From Pectobacterium colocasium (GTDB lineage Bacteria > Pseudomonadota > Gammaproteobacteria > Enterobacterales > Enterobacteriaceae), in NCBI RefSeq assembly GCF_020181655.1, contig NZ_CP084032.1, positions 2,108,001 to 2,172,000 on the forward strand: DNA of 64,000 nt. The letters are read 5' to 3'. The notes under the pieces were generated by a model that saw nothing but the letters and a program-made list of their open reading frames with translations, was not told the DNA's origin and did no database searches. Made by a program: the position numbers and the translations under genes. Numbering within the stretch: position 1 is the first letter of the stretch; each line of letters opens with the position of its first letter. This document shows positions 44,725 to 54,603 of this stretch, in pieces.

Positions 44725-44756
44725 CGATGTTCTCTGCTCGTCAGCAGAGAACATCG
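44725..44756 (+). other. Perfect 14-bp hairpin downstream of the pectate lyase gene
   Basis: CGATGTTCTCTGCT (44725-44738) and AGCAGAGAACATCG (44743-44756) form a perfect stem with loop CGTC. No T run follows, so it may be a 3'-end stabiliser or a Rho-dependent end rather than an intrinsic terminator. Confidence 0.75.
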
Positions 44757-44891
44757 CTGCAACAACTCCGGCAGGGCGCGTTCTCTACCGTCATTGATCC
44801 CCTTTTATTTGATCTACGTTGAAGTATTTGTCTTCTGCTCGCCGCATCATGGTGGGTGGAGTCATTTGACTCAACGGAGGTATAGCTGTTT

Positions 44892-45785
44892 ATGGAACAG
44901 TTGAAATCGGAGCTCAGTACGGTGTTGGGGGAAAGCCTCAGCCGGCTTGAGTGCATAAGCGAACAGCCCTATGCGGACCTGTATGCCTTATATGATAAAG
45001 AAGGTAACGCCATCCCTTTGTTGGCTAAGAGCTATATTTGCCAGGGGGTAGCGCAGCAGGAGGCCTACAAACTCTCGATGCTGGCGCGTGAGGGGGATGT
45101 CCGTTTACCCACCGTTTACGGGCTGGTGTTGACGCAACAGCAGCCTTATCGGGAACTGTTGCTAATTGAGCGCTTACGCGGCGTGTCGGTGGAGGCGCCA
45201 CCAAGAAGCGGTCAGCGCTGGACGTTGTTGATGGACCAAATTGTTGAGAGCGTATTGGCCTGGCACCGCATTGATAGTCATGGTTGCGTCGGTTCTGTCG
45301 ATAGCACACAGGACAACGATTGGGTGAGCTGGTATCAACAGCGTGTGGAAGTCCTGTGGTCGACATTGCTGAATGTCAGTGCGCCACAGTTGACGCAACA
45401 GGATCGAAGCGTGCTTTATCGCTCTCGTCAATGTCTGGCGATGCTGTTTGAAGATTTCGAGGATGGCTGTGTGCTGGTACACGGTAATCTTTCACTGCGC
45501 AGTATGTTGAAGGATGCGCGTAGCGATCAACTGTTGGCGATGATTAATCCGGGCATGATGTTGTGGGCACCGAGAGAGTATGAACTCTTCCGGCTTTGTG
45601 AATCTGGCATGCCAGAACAGTTACTGTATCACTATCTGAAACAGGCACCGGTAGCGGAATCCTTTGTCTACCGGCGCTGGTTGTATGCTATCTGGGAAGC
45701 CGTGGCCCGCTATATCCACACGGGGCAACTAGACCGTCAGCTCTTTGATGTGGCTTCCCGTGAGCTGTCCCCTTGGCTGGAATGA
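44892..45785 (+). CDS. ycbJ: YcbJ, phosphotransferase-fold protein
   Basis: The 297 residues follow E. coli YcbJ and have the aminoglycoside-phosphotransferase kinase-like fold. In place of the catalytic HGD....N loop the sequence reads LVHGNLSLRSML. The metal-binding DxD region reads MINPGMMLW. Both catalytic aspartates are therefore replaced, so it is probably a pseudokinase; the same replacement is recalled in the E. coli protein. The role is unknown. Its 3' end overlaps the convergent elyC gene by 49 bp. Confidence 0.9.
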   Translation: MEQLKSELSTVLGESLSRLECISEQPYADLYALYDKEGNAIPLLAKSYICQGVAQQEAYKLSMLAREGDVRLPTVYGLVLTQQQPYRELLLIERLRGVSVEAPPRSGQRWTLLMDQIVESVLAWHRIDSHGCVGSVDSTQDNDWVSWYQQRVEVLWSTLLNVSAPQLTQQDRSVLYRSRQCLAMLFEDFEDGCVLVHGNLSLRSMLKDARSDQLLAMINPGMMLWAPREYELFRLCESGMPEQLLYHYLKQAPVAESFVYRRWLYAIWEAVARYIHTGQLDRQLFDVASRELSPWLE

Positions 45786-46585
45786 GCCTGCGGTTGTTCG
45801 GCGTTGTGCGGTGGTATTGACGTTCCTTTCAGCGATTGCCATAGGCGACCCAGCGTTTCATACCAGGCGCGTTCGCTGTGCGATAAATAATACGCGGATG
45901 GAAAAATCTTCTCCCACGGGTTGAGCGCGGACGTGATCGCCATCTGATTCGCCGGAGCCGGAATGGGCGCAAGCCCCTGAGCCTGGAAGAATCGTATGGC
46001 GCGAGGCAGGTGGTTGGCCGAGGTCACCAGCAAGAAAGGGCGATCGCCAACAATCTTCGCGGTTTCCGCCGCTTCTTCTTCCGTATCCCTTGGCGTATCC
46101 AGAATAATGATGTCCTGCTGCGGAATCCCCAGACTTTCAGCTACCAGCGCCGCGGTTTTCGCACTGCTGACAGGGTTGCCCTGCGCCGCCCCACCGGTAA
46201 AAATCAATTTTGCGCCGGGGTTGGCATGATACAGGCGAACGCCTTCCGTTACGCGCGGGAGGCTATTGCTGATAAGGTTGGAACTGGGCGCCCATTCCGC
46301 GTTATAGGTATACCCCCCGCCTAGCACGACGATATAGTCGGCTTTGCTCGCTTGCGGCGTTTGCCGCCAGGTTGGATAGTGTGATTCCAGTGGTAGCAAC
46401 AGCCTATCGGCGACAGGTTGCAGGCTGAGCAGAATCAGCGCCAGCCAACTGACGAGTATTATCGTTCTTCCCGTACGCTGCCGTTGGGTAAACCAGAGCA
46501 GCAGCAGGCCAACACCCATCAGAAGCAAGAGCAATGGCAGAGGCTGCAGAAGGCCGCCGACGAACTTTTTGAGTGCGAAAAGCAT
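45737..46585 (-). CDS. elyC: Envelope biogenesis factor ElyC (DUF218)
   Basis: This is a 282-residue inner-membrane protein with two N-terminal transmembrane segments (GGLLQPLPLLLLLMGVGLLLLWF and TIILVSWLALILLSL). A DUF218 domain follows (YIVVLGGGYTYNAEWAPSSNL, LIFTGGAAQGNPVS, DTPRDTEEEA, LLVTSANHLPRAIRFFQ). In E. coli ElyC supports peptidoglycan synthesis at low temperature. The protein is about 20 residues longer at the C-terminus than in E. coli, and that tail overlaps the 3' end of ycbJ. It is divergent from cmoM. Confidence 0.94.
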   Translation of the reverse strand: MLFALKKFVGGLLQPLPLLLLLMGVGLLLLWFTQRQRTGRTIILVSWLALILLSLQPVADRLLLPLESHYPTWRQTPQASKADYIVVLGGGYTYNAEWAPSSNLISNSLPRVTEGVRLYHANPGAKLIFTGGAAQGNPVSSAKTAALVAESLGIPQQDIIILDTPRDTEEEAAETAKIVGDRPFLLVTSANHLPRAIRFFQAQGLAPIPAPANQMAITSALNPWEKIFPSAYYLSHSERAWYETLGRLWQSLKGTSIPPHNAEQPQAHSSQGDSSREATSKS

Positions 46586-46750
46586 AAAATTGCATTCCTT
46601 TTGAGTGAAAAAACCGCATCCGGGAAGATATCATGCGGTAAGGCCATTTATTCTAAGCCAGCCTGTGCCAAAATGGCAGGCTGGAAAAATCGCATCGTGC
46701 AGACATGTGCTGCACGAAAGCCCCGTTTATATGATGCGGAACAATGACTG

Positions 46751-47536
46751 ATGCAGGATCGCAATTTTAACGATATCGCCGAAAAATTTGCTCAGAATAT
46801 CTATGGCACAACGAAGGGGAAACTTCGGCTGGCGGTATTGTGGCAGGATCTTAGCGATCTTTTGACCCAGCTTCCAGCACGACCATTACGCATCCTTGAT
46901 GCGGGAGGCGGTGAAGGTCAAATGGCGTGTCGGCTGGCGGCTTTAGGACATCAGGTATTGTTGTGCGATGTTTCCGATGAGATGATTCAGCGCGCCAAAA
47001 GTGCGGCAGCGGCGCAGGGCGTCGACCATAATATGCGTTTTGTGCAGTGTGCCGCACAGGATATCGCGCAATATATGGAAAGCCCTGCCGATCTGATATT
47101 GTTCCACGCGGTGCTGGAGTGGGTTGCGCAACCGCAGCAGATGCTGAAAATATTGTATGATTGCCTGTCGCCGGGTGGCGCGCTGTCTTTGATGTTTTAT
47201 AACCATCATGGGCTGTTGATGCGTAACATGGTGCTGGGCAACTTTGATTATGTTCAGGCCGGAATGCCGAAGAACAAACGGCGCTCGCTATCGCCAGATC
47301 ACCCGCTGGATCCGCAAGCCGTGTACGGCTGGCTTGATGAAATGGGGCTGACCATTAGCGGAAAAACTGGCGTGCGTGTGTTTCATGACTACCTACAGAA
47401 TAAGCAGCAGCAAATTGATAAATTTGACGACATTCTGGAGCTCGAGCAGCGGTATTGTCGGCAAGAGCCTTTTGTGAGTTTGGGCCGTTATATCCATGTC
47501 ATGGCGCATAAACCCCATTTGAAGGATGCATTATGA
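46751..47536 (+). CDS. cmoM: tRNA 5-carboxymethoxyuridine methyltransferase
   Basis: CmoM (formerly SmtA) is a SAM-dependent methyltransferase that converts cmo5U to mcmo5U at the wobble position. The 261 residues contain the SAM motif [16 protein letters not shown], the acidic end of strand 2 ([11 protein letters not shown]), and the [15 protein letters not shown] motif 4. Its stop overlaps the mukF start (ATGA). In E. coli this gene also precedes mukFEB. Confidence 0.95.
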   Translation: MQDRNFNDIAEKFAQNIYGTTKGKLRLAVLWQDLSDLLTQLPARPLRILDAGGGEGQMACRLAALGHQVLLCDVSDEMIQRAKSAAAAQGVDHNMRFVQCAAQDIAQYMESPADLILFHAVLEWVAQPQQMLKILYDCLSPGGALSLMFYNHHGLLMRNMVLGNFDYVQAGMPKNKRRSLSPDHPLDPQAVYGWLDEMGLTISGKTGVRVFHDYLQNKQQQIDKFDDILELEQRYCRQEPFVSLGRYIHVMAHKPHLKDAL

Positions 47537-48858
47537 GTGATTTTTCCCAGACTGTACCCGAACTGGTCGCCTGGGCACGAAAAAACGATTTCTCCATTTC
47601 CCTCCCTACTGAACGTCTGGCGTTTTTGATGGCGATCGCCACGCTTAACGGCGAACGCATGGATGGTGAAATGAGTGAAGGGGAGCTGATTGATGCCTTC
47701 CGCCATGTGAGTCAGGGATTTGATCAGACGAACGAAACCATTACTATCCGCGCCAATAACGCGATTAACGATCTGGTACGCCAACGGTTGCTGAACCGCT
47801 TTACCAGCGAACAGGCGGAAGGTAATGCGATTTATCGTCTGACGCCGCTGGGGATCGGCATTACCGATTATTACATTCGGCAGCGTGAGTTCTCGACGCT
47901 ACGGCTTTCCATGCAGCTCTCTATTGTGGCGCAGGAGTTGAGTCGAGCGGCCGATGCGGCGGAAGAAGGCGGCGATGAGTTTCACTGGCATCGCAACGTG
48001 TTTGCGCCGCTGAAATATTCCGTAGCTGAAATTTTTGACAGTATCGACCTGTCACAGCGCGTAATGGATGAGCAGCAGCAGGGCGTGAAAGACGATATCG
48101 CGGCGCTGTTAAATCAGGACTGGCGGGCAGCGATCAGCAGCTGTGAACAACTGCTGACGGAAACGTCGTCTACGCTGCGTGAATTGCAGGACACGCTGGA
48201 AGCCGCTGGTGACAAGTTGCAGGCGAGCCTGTTGAGCATTCAGGATGCGATTATGAATAATCAGCATAACCTGGAGTTTGTCGACAAGCTGGTGTTCGAC
48301 TTGCAAAACAAACTCGATCGCATTGTGAGCTGGGGACAGCAGACGATAGATCTGTGGATTGGTTATGACCGCCACGTACATAAGTTTATCCGTACCGCGA
48401 TTGATATGGATAAAAACCGCGTCTTTGCTCAACGCCTGCGTCAGTCGGTGCAGAGTTATTTTGATAGCCCCTGGGCGCTGACGTTCGCCAATGCGGATCG
48501 TCTGTTGGATATGCGTGACGAAGAACTGACGCTGCGTAGTGAAGAAGTCACCGGTGAACTGCCGCCGGAGCTGGAATATGAAGAGTTTAGTGAAATGCGC
48601 GAGCAACTGATCGCGCTGGTTGAGCAGGCGCTGCATAAATATAAAGCGCAACAGATTCCGCTGGATTTGGGGGAAGTGATGCGTGAATACCTCGCGCAGC
48701 ATCCTCGCTCGCGGCATTTTGATGTTGCCCGAATCGTGGTCGACCAGGCAGTACGCCTGGGCGTAGCCGAAGCTGATTTCACCGGATTACCTGCATTGTG
48801 GCGGGCAATCAATGATTACGGAGCCAAGGTGCAGGCCCATGTCATCGACAAATATTGA
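47533..48858 (+). CDS. mukF: Chromosome partition protein MukF (kleisin)
   Basis: MukF is the kleisin of the MukBEF condensin that compacts the chromosome. The 441 residues comprise an N-terminal winged-helix dimerisation domain (about 1-115), a helical middle region that engages the MukB neck, and a C-terminal winged helix (about 330-441) that caps the MukB head. The calcium-binding acidic region is consistent with E. coli MukF (440 residues). It overlaps cmoM by 4 bp and mukE by 20 bp. Confidence 0.97.
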   Translation: MSDFSQTVPELVAWARKNDFSISLPTERLAFLMAIATLNGERMDGEMSEGELIDAFRHVSQGFDQTNETITIRANNAINDLVRQRLLNRFTSEQAEGNAIYRLTPLGIGITDYYIRQREFSTLRLSMQLSIVAQELSRAADAAEEGGDEFHWHRNVFAPLKYSVAEIFDSIDLSQRVMDEQQQGVKDDIAALLNQDWRAAISSCEQLLTETSSTLRELQDTLEAAGDKLQASLLSIQDAIMNNQHNLEFVDKLVFDLQNKLDRIVSWGQQTIDLWIGYDRHVHKFIRTAIDMDKNRVFAQRLRQSVQSYFDSPWALTFANADRLLDMRDEELTLRSEEVTGELPPELEYEEFSEMREQLIALVEQALHKYKAQQIPLDLGEVMREYLAQHPRSRHFDVARIVVDQAVRLGVAEADFTGLPALWRAINDYGAKVQAHVIDKY

Positions 48859-49561
48859 ACAATTTATGCCAGTGAAGCTGGCAACCGCGCTGTCGAATAA
48901 CCTCTTTCCTGCGCTGGACAGCCAATTGCGCGCCGGGCGTCATATTGGCATTGAAGAGCTGGAGAACCACGTCTTTCTGATGGATTTCCAGGAAGTGCTG
49001 GAGGAATTCTACAGCCGCTACAACGTGGAGCTGATTCGCGCGCCGGAAGGTTTTTTCTATCTGCGTCCGCGTTCCACTACGCTTATCCCTCGCTCGGTGC
49101 TGTCTGAGCTGGATATGATGGTAGGGAAAATTCTCTGCTATCTCTACCTGAGCCCAGAGCGGTTAGCGCACGAAGGCATTTTCAGCCAGCAGGAGCTCTA
49201 TGAAGAGCTGCTGAGTCTGGCAGATGAAAGCAAGCTGTTGAAGCTGGTTAACCAGCGTTCTACCGGTTCCGATCTGGATCGCCAAAAGCTACAGGAAAAA
49301 GTCAGAACCTCGCTGAACCGTTTACGTCGGCTAGGCATGATCTACTTTATGGGCAATGACAGCAGCAAATTCAGAATTACCGAGTCGGTGTTCCGCTTCG
49401 GCGCTGATGTACGCAGCGGCGATGATGCCCGCGAAGCGCAGTTGCGCATGATTCGTGATGGTGAAGCGATGCCTGTTGAAGGTAGTTTGTCGCTGAAAGA
49501 TGACAGCGACGATAACGATCGCACCGATGATACCGCGCCAGAAACGGGCGAGGATGAATAA
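48839..49561 (+). CDS. mukE: Chromosome partition protein MukE
   Basis: MukE is the KITE subunit that binds the MukF linker. The protein is 240 residues from the chosen start. The central [28 protein letters not shown] is strictly conserved. The acidic C-terminal tail [20 protein letters not shown] is longer than that of E. coli. The frame is open from 48812, but ATG 48839 begins [14 protein letters not shown], the family start, and AAGGT lies 9 bases upstream. Confidence 0.96.
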   Translation: MSSTNIEQFMPVKLATALSNNLFPALDSQLRAGRHIGIEELENHVFLMDFQEVLEEFYSRYNVELIRAPEGFFYLRPRSTTLIPRSVLSELDMMVGKILCYLYLSPERLAHEGIFSQQELYEELLSLADESKLLKLVNQRSTGSDLDRQKLQEKVRTSLNRLRRLGMIYFMGNDSSKFRITESVFRFGADVRSGDDAREAQLRMIRDGEAMPVEGSLSLKDDSDDNDRTDDTAPETGEDE

Positions 49562-49612
49562 GAGCGTATCCCATTCCTATTGGGGTAGGTTCTGTGTTGA
49601 GGATGAACAGGA

Positions 49613-52600
49613 ATGATTGAACGCGGTAAATTTCGCTCACTAACGCTGGTCAACTGGAACGGCTTTTTCGCCCGCACCTTCGATCTGGATGAACTGGTTA
49701 CCACGCTATCCGGTGGTAACGGTGCCGGGAAATCCACCACGATGGCCGCCTTTATTACGGCGCTGATCCCTGACCTGACGCTGCTGCACTTCAGAAACAC
49801 CACCGAAGCCGGTGCCACTAGCGGCTCACGCGATAAAGGTCTGCACGGTAAATTGCGTGCGGGCGTCTGCTACTCGACGCTGGATGTCGTTAACTCGCGC
49901 CATCAACGCGTACTGGTTGGGGTTCGCCTCCAGCAGGTTGCGGGGCGTGACCGCAAAGTCGATATCAAACCTTTCACCATTCAGGGATTACCGACGGCGA
50001 TACAGCCGACACAAATTCTGACGCAGGTAGTCGGCGATCGTCAGGCGCGCGTGCTGTCATTGCAAGAGCTGAAAGATCGCGTCGAGGAGATGGAAGGCGT
50101 TCAGTTCAAACAGTTTAACTCCATTACCGACTATCACTCGCTGATGTTCGATTTAGGCGTGGTGCCGCGTCGCCTGCGTTCTGCTTCCGATCGCAGCAAG
50201 TTCTATCGCCTGATCGAAGCCTCGTTGTACGGTGGGATCTCCAGCGCGATTACTCGCTCGCTGCGTGACTACCTGCTGCCGGAAAACAGCGGCGTGCGTA
50301 AAGCGTTTCAGGATATGGAAGCGGCGCTGCGTGAAAACCGCATGACGCTGGAAGCGATTCGCGTCACCCAGTCCGATCGCGATCTGTTTAAACACCTGAT
50401 CTCTGAAGCGACGTCCTATGTTGCCGCTGACTACATGCGGCACGCCAATGAGCGTCGTATTCATCTGGATGGCGCGCTGGAATTGCGCCGCGATCTGTTC
50501 TCCAGCCGTAAGCAACTGTCGAGCGAACAGTATCGTCATGTGGAAATGGCGCGGGAACTGGCGGAACAGAGCGGTGCGGAAGGCGATCTGGAAACGGATT
50601 ATCAGGCGGCCAGCGACCACCTGAATCTGGTGCAAACCGCGATGCGCCAACAGGAAAAAATCGAGCGTTATAACGCCGATCTGGAAGAATTGAGCTATCG
50701 CCTTGAAGAGCAGAACGAGGTGGTGGAAGAGGCGCGAGAGCAGCAGGCGGAGAACGAAGAGCGTGCCGATGCTGCCGAGCTGGAAGTGGATGAACTGAAA
50801 AGCCAGCTTGCCGATTATCAGCAGGCGCTGGACGTACAGCAAACCCGTGCTATTCAGTACCAGCAGGCACAGCAGGCGTTGGAACGCGCCCGCACGCTGT
50901 GCCAGTTGCCGGATTTAACGGCGGATAACGCGGACGAATGGCTGGATAGCTATCAGGCGAAAGAGCAGGAAGCGACAGAAATTCTGCTGATGCTGGAGCA
51001 GAAACTGAGTGTGGCGGATGCGGCGCACGGCCAGTTTGAGCAAGCCTATCAGCTGGTTAGCAAGATTGCCGGTGCCGTTAATCGCAACGAGGCGTGGCAG
51101 GTCGCGCGCGATTTGCTGCGCGACAGTTCTTCGCAACGTTATCAGGCGGAGCGGGTACAGCCGCTGCGGATGCGACTGTCTGAGCTGGAGCAACGCCTGC
51201 GTGAACAACAGGATGCTGAGCGGCTATTGCAGGATTTCAGCAAACGTAACGGTCAGGATTATCAACCGGAAGAGCTGGAATCACTCCTGCAAGAGCTTGA
51301 TGCCCGCATTGAAACCCTGTCATCACTGGTGGCGGAAGCGGGTGAGCGCCGCATGGCGCTGCGTCAGGAACTGGAGCAAATCCAGCAGCGCATTCAGAAA
51401 TTGACGGTACGTGCGCCAGTCTGGCTGGCGGCACAGGAAATGCTGACGCAACTGAGCGAGCAAAGCGGCGAAACGTTTGAAGATAGCCGTCAGGTGACGG
51501 AATTCATGCAGCAGTTGCTGGAGCGTGAACGTGAAACTACGGTTGAGCGTGATGACATCGCTACCCGCAAACGGCAAATTGAAGCGCAGATTGAGCGGCT
51601 GAGCCAGCCCGGTGGTTCCGAAGATCCGCGCCTGAATGCGCTGGCGGAACGCTTTGGTGGGGTGCTGCTGTCTGAAATTTATGATGATGTCACGTTGGAT
51701 GATGCGCCGTACTTCTCGGCGCTTTATGGCCCCTCTCGCCATGCCATTGTGGTCGCCGATCTCTCGCTAGTACGTGAACAGCTTGCTGGCCTGGAAGACT
51801 GCCCGGAAGATCTGTATCTGATCGAAGGCGACCCGCAGTCGTTTGATGACAGCGTGTTTGCCGTTGAAGAATTGGAACGTGCCGTGGTGGTAAAAGTCGC
51901 GGAGCGCCAATGGCGTTACTCGCGCTTCCCGGAAGTGCCGCTGTTTGGCCGCGCCGCGCGAGAAATGCGCCTGGAAAGCCTGCGTGATGAGCGAGAAGCA
52001 CTGGCCGAACAGTATGCGACGCTGTCGTTTGACGTGCAGAAAACGCAGCGCTTGCACCAGTCCTTCAGCCGTTTCATCGGTACGCATCTGGCTGTCGTTT
52101 TTGATGAAGATCCCGAAGCGGAAATTCGTACGCTCAGTTCCCGCCGCGGCGAGCTGGATCGCGCCATTGCCAACTTTGACGGCGAGAACCAGCAGCAGCG
52201 CCAGCAGTATGATCAAGCGAAAGAGGCCAGCGCACAGCTGAATAAACTGATTCCGCGTATTAGCTTGCTTTGCGACGAGACGTTGCAGGATCGCGTGGAA
52301 GAGATTCGTGCCGAGCTGGATGAAACCGAAGAATCTGCCCGGTTCATTCAACAGCATGGTGCGACGCTGGCTAAGCTGGAACCGCTTGTTTCTGTCTTAC
52401 AAAGCGACCCGCAGCAGCATGAGCAGTTGCAGGAAGATTATACTCAGGCACAGAACGCACAGCGGCAGGCAAAACAGCAGGCGTTTGCGCTGACTGAAGT
52501 GGTACAGCGTCGTGCGCATTTCAGCTATGCCGATTCGGCTGGCATGCTGGGTGAAAATGCCGGCCTGAATGACAAGCTGCGCCATCGTCTGGAACTGGCT

Positions 52601-54052
52601 GAGGCGGAACGGACAAAAGCGCGCGAACAGCTCCGCCAGCATCAGGCACAGTTGACGCAGTACAGTCAGGTTCAGGCGTCGCTGAAAAGTTCTTACGATG
52701 CCAAGCAGGATATGCTGAAGGAGCTGACGCAAGAGCTTCAGGATATCGGCGTACGTGCGGATGCCGACGCCGAAGAACGTGCCCGCCAGCGCCGTGATGA
52801 ACTGCATGCGGCATTAAGCACTAACCGTTCGCGGCGTAACCAGTTGGAAAAACAGATTACGTTCTGTGAAGCCGAAATGGACAGCTTGCAGAAGAAACTG
52901 CGCAAGCTGGAGCGTGATTATCACCAGATGCGCGAGCAGGTTGTCACCGCGAAAGCCGGTTGGTGTGCGGTCATGCGTTTGGTGAAAGATAACGGCGTCG
53001 AACGCCGCCTACACCGCCGCGAGTTGGCGTATATGGAAGGCGATGAATTACGTTCCATGTCGGATAAGGCGCTGGGTGCGCTGCGTCTGGCGGTGGCGGA
53101 TAACGAACATCTGCGCGATGTGCTGCGGCTTTCGGAAGATCCGAAACGGCCAGAGCGCAAAATCCAGTTCTACATTGCCGTTTACCAGCATCTGCGCGAG
53201 CGTATCCGTCAGGATATTATCCGCACTGATGATCCGGTAGAAGCGATTGAGCAGATGGAGATTGAACTTAATCGTCTGACTGAAGAGCTGACGGCGCGTG
53301 AGCAGATGCTGGCAATCAGCTCACGCAGCGTGGCAAACATCATCCGTAAAACGATCCAGCGTGAGCAGAACCGCATTCGGATGCTGAATCAGGGGCTGCA
53401 AGCGGTGGCGTTTGGTCAGGTGAAGAGTGTTCGTCTCAACGTCAACGTGCGGGAAACGCATACTACGCTGCTTAATGTGTTGTCCGAACAGCAGGAAATG
53501 CATCAGGATCTGTTTAACAGCAATCGCCTGACCTTCTCGGAAGCGTTGGCAAAACTGTATCAGCGCCTGAATCCTGAAATTGATATGGGACAGCGCACGC
53601 CGCAAACGATCGGTGAAGAGCTGCTGGACTACCGAAACTACCTTGAAATGGAAGTTGAGGTAAACCGTGGTGCGGATGGTTGGCTGCGAGCGGAAAGTGG
53701 GGCGCTGTCTACCGGGGAAGCGATTGGTACCGGGATGTCAATTCTGGTCATGGTCGTGCAGAGCTGGGAAGAAGAGTCTAAGCGCCTGCGTGGCAAAGAT
53801 ATTATTCCATGCCGTCTGCTCTTCCTCGATGAGGCGGCACGTCTGGATGCCAAATCGATTGCCACGCTATTCGAGCTTTGCGATCGTCTGGAGATGCAGT
53901 TGGTTATCGCAGCACCGGAAAATATCAGCCCCGAAAAAGGGACGACGTATAAGTTGGTGCGTAAAGTCTACCAAAACAACGAGCACGTCCATGTGGTCGG
54001 GCTGCGTGGTTTTGGCGCAGACGCGCCTGAGACGCAAGAGCAAGCCTCGTAG
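49613..54052 (+). CDS. mukB: Chromosome partition protein MukB (SMC-like)
   Basis: This is the SMC-type ATPase of the condensin, 1479 residues (E. coli 1486). The N-terminal head holds Walker [15 protein letters not shown] (about 34-47). Long coiled coils follow, with a hinge (about residues 660-780, [20 protein letters not shown]). A second coiled-coil arm leads to the C-terminal head. That head carries the signature [17 protein letters not shown] and Walker [13 protein letters not shown]. It follows mukE by 51 bp, with CAGGA before the ATG. A strong terminator follows. Confidence 0.98.
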   Translation: MIERGKFRSLTLVNWNGFFARTFDLDELVTTLSGGNGAGKSTTMAAFITALIPDLTLLHFRNTTEAGATSGSRDKGLHGKLRAGVCYSTLDVVNSRHQRVLVGVRLQQVAGRDRKVDIKPFTIQGLPTAIQPTQILTQVVGDRQARVLSLQELKDRVEEMEGVQFKQFNSITDYHSLMFDLGVVPRRLRSASDRSKFYRLIEASLYGGISSAITRSLRDYLLPENSGVRKAFQDMEAALRENRMTLEAIRVTQSDRDLFKHLISEATSYVAADYMRHANERRIHLDGALELRRDLFSSRKQLSSEQYRHVEMARELAEQSGAEGDLETDYQAASDHLNLVQTAMRQQEKIERYNADLEELSYRLEEQNEVVEEAREQQAENEERADAAELEVDELKSQLADYQQALDVQQTRAIQYQQAQQALERARTLCQLPDLTADNADEWLDSYQAKEQEATEILLMLEQKLSVADAAHGQFEQAYQLVSKIAGAVNRNEAWQVARDLLRDSSSQRYQAERVQPLRMRLSELEQRLREQQDAERLLQDFSKRNGQDYQPEELESLLQELDARIETLSSLVAEAGERRMALRQELEQIQQRIQKLTVRAPVWLAAQEMLTQLSEQSGETFEDSRQVTEFMQQLLERERETTVERDDIATRKRQIEAQIERLSQPGGSEDPRLNALAERFGGVLLSEIYDDVTLDDAPYFSALYGPSRHAIVVADLSLVREQLAGLEDCPEDLYLIEGDPQSFDDSVFAVEELERAVVVKVAERQWRYSRFPEVPLFGRAAREMRLESLRDEREALAEQYATLSFDVQKTQRLHQSFSRFIGTHLAVVFDEDPEAEIRTLSSRRGELDRAIANFDGENQQQRQQYDQAKEASAQLNKLIPRISLLCDETLQDRVEEIRAELDETEESARFIQQHGATLAKLEPLVSVLQSDPQQHEQLQEDYTQAQNAQRQAKQQAFALTEVVQRRAHFSYADSAGMLGENAGLNDKLRHRLELAEAERTKAREQLRQHQAQLTQYSQVQASLKSSYDAKQDMLKELTQELQDIGVRADADAEERARQRRDELHAALSTNRSRRNQLEKQITFCEAEMDSLQKKLRKLERDYHQMREQVVTAKAGWCAVMRLVKDNGVERRLHRRELAYMEGDELRSMSDKALGALRLAVADNEHLRDVLRLSEDPKRPERKIQFYIAVYQHLRERIRQDIIRTDDPVEAIEQMEIELNRLTEELTAREQMLAISSRSVANIIRKTIQREQNRIRMLNQGLQAVAFGQVKSVRLNVNVRETHTTLLNVLSEQQEMHQDLFNSNRLTFSEALAKLYQRLNPEIDMGQRTPQTIGEELLDYRNYLEMEVEVNRGADGWLRAESGALSTGEAIGTGMSILVMVVQSWEEESKRLRGKDIIPCRLLFLDEAARLDAKSIATLFELCDRLEMQLVIAAPENISPEKGTTYKLVRKVYQNNEHVHVVGLRGFGADAPETQEQAS

Positions 54053-54110
54053 TGAAGCGCAATAACGTTTATCGTTGCCAACGTGGCAGCACTTTTCCTC
54101 TATAATGATA

Positions 54111-54138
54111 AAGCCGCTTTTTTAAGCGGCTTTATTTT
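54111..54138 (+). terminator. Intrinsic terminator after mukB
   Basis: Stem AAGCCGCTT / AAGCGGCTT with loop TTTT is followed by TATTTTTTT. It marks the end of the cmoM-mukFEB operon. The following 310 bp to the ERIC element are AT-rich with no credible gene. Confidence 0.92.
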
Positions 54139-54448
54139 TTTCATAAAAACCTACGTAAAGAAAATGCTGCCAGCGAATAGGTGCATCAAACTCGTAAGAT
54201 AATAACCAGAAGAAGAAGCAAAAATATTTTTCTCTTTATATACTGACGATAAAACGAGTGCAGGCTGTAGAAGGATTTGCGGTTGTATATTGTACCGTTG
54301 CGACCATGAATAGCGGGCGCTATATAAAAAACGATCATCTTTCATTCTTTATCGTTTTCTACAATAGGAAACGAAAAAATGAGCTTACGCCAGTGCGAGC
54401 GAATTCGGTTTGTTATTTCCATGTTCAATGTGGATTGTCGTAAAAGCA

Positions 54449-54575
54449 TATACCCTAAATAATTCGAGTTGCGTGAAGGCGGCAACCGAGCGAATCCCCA
54501 GGAGCTTACACAGGTAAGTGACTGGGGTGAGTAAGGGCGGCCAACGCACAAGCAGCTTAAAGTATGACGGGTATA
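54449..54575 (+). repeat. ERIC element, full length (127 bp)
   Basis: It runs from TATACCCTAAATAATTCGAG to AAAGTATGACGGGTATA, exactly 127 bp. The centre GAATCCCCAGGAGCTTACAC and GTAAGTGACTGGGGTGAG nearly matches the classical ERIC primers. It lies 28 bp before ldtD, so it would sit in or near the ldtD promoter or leader. Confidence 0.95.
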
Positions 54576-54603
54576 GTGATTAATAAGTACAGGGGATAAA
54601 TGG

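Noticed and set aside
54258..54443. Small ORF in the mukB-ldtD gap
   Set aside because: AT-rich sequence, no ribosome binding site and no similarity to a known family.
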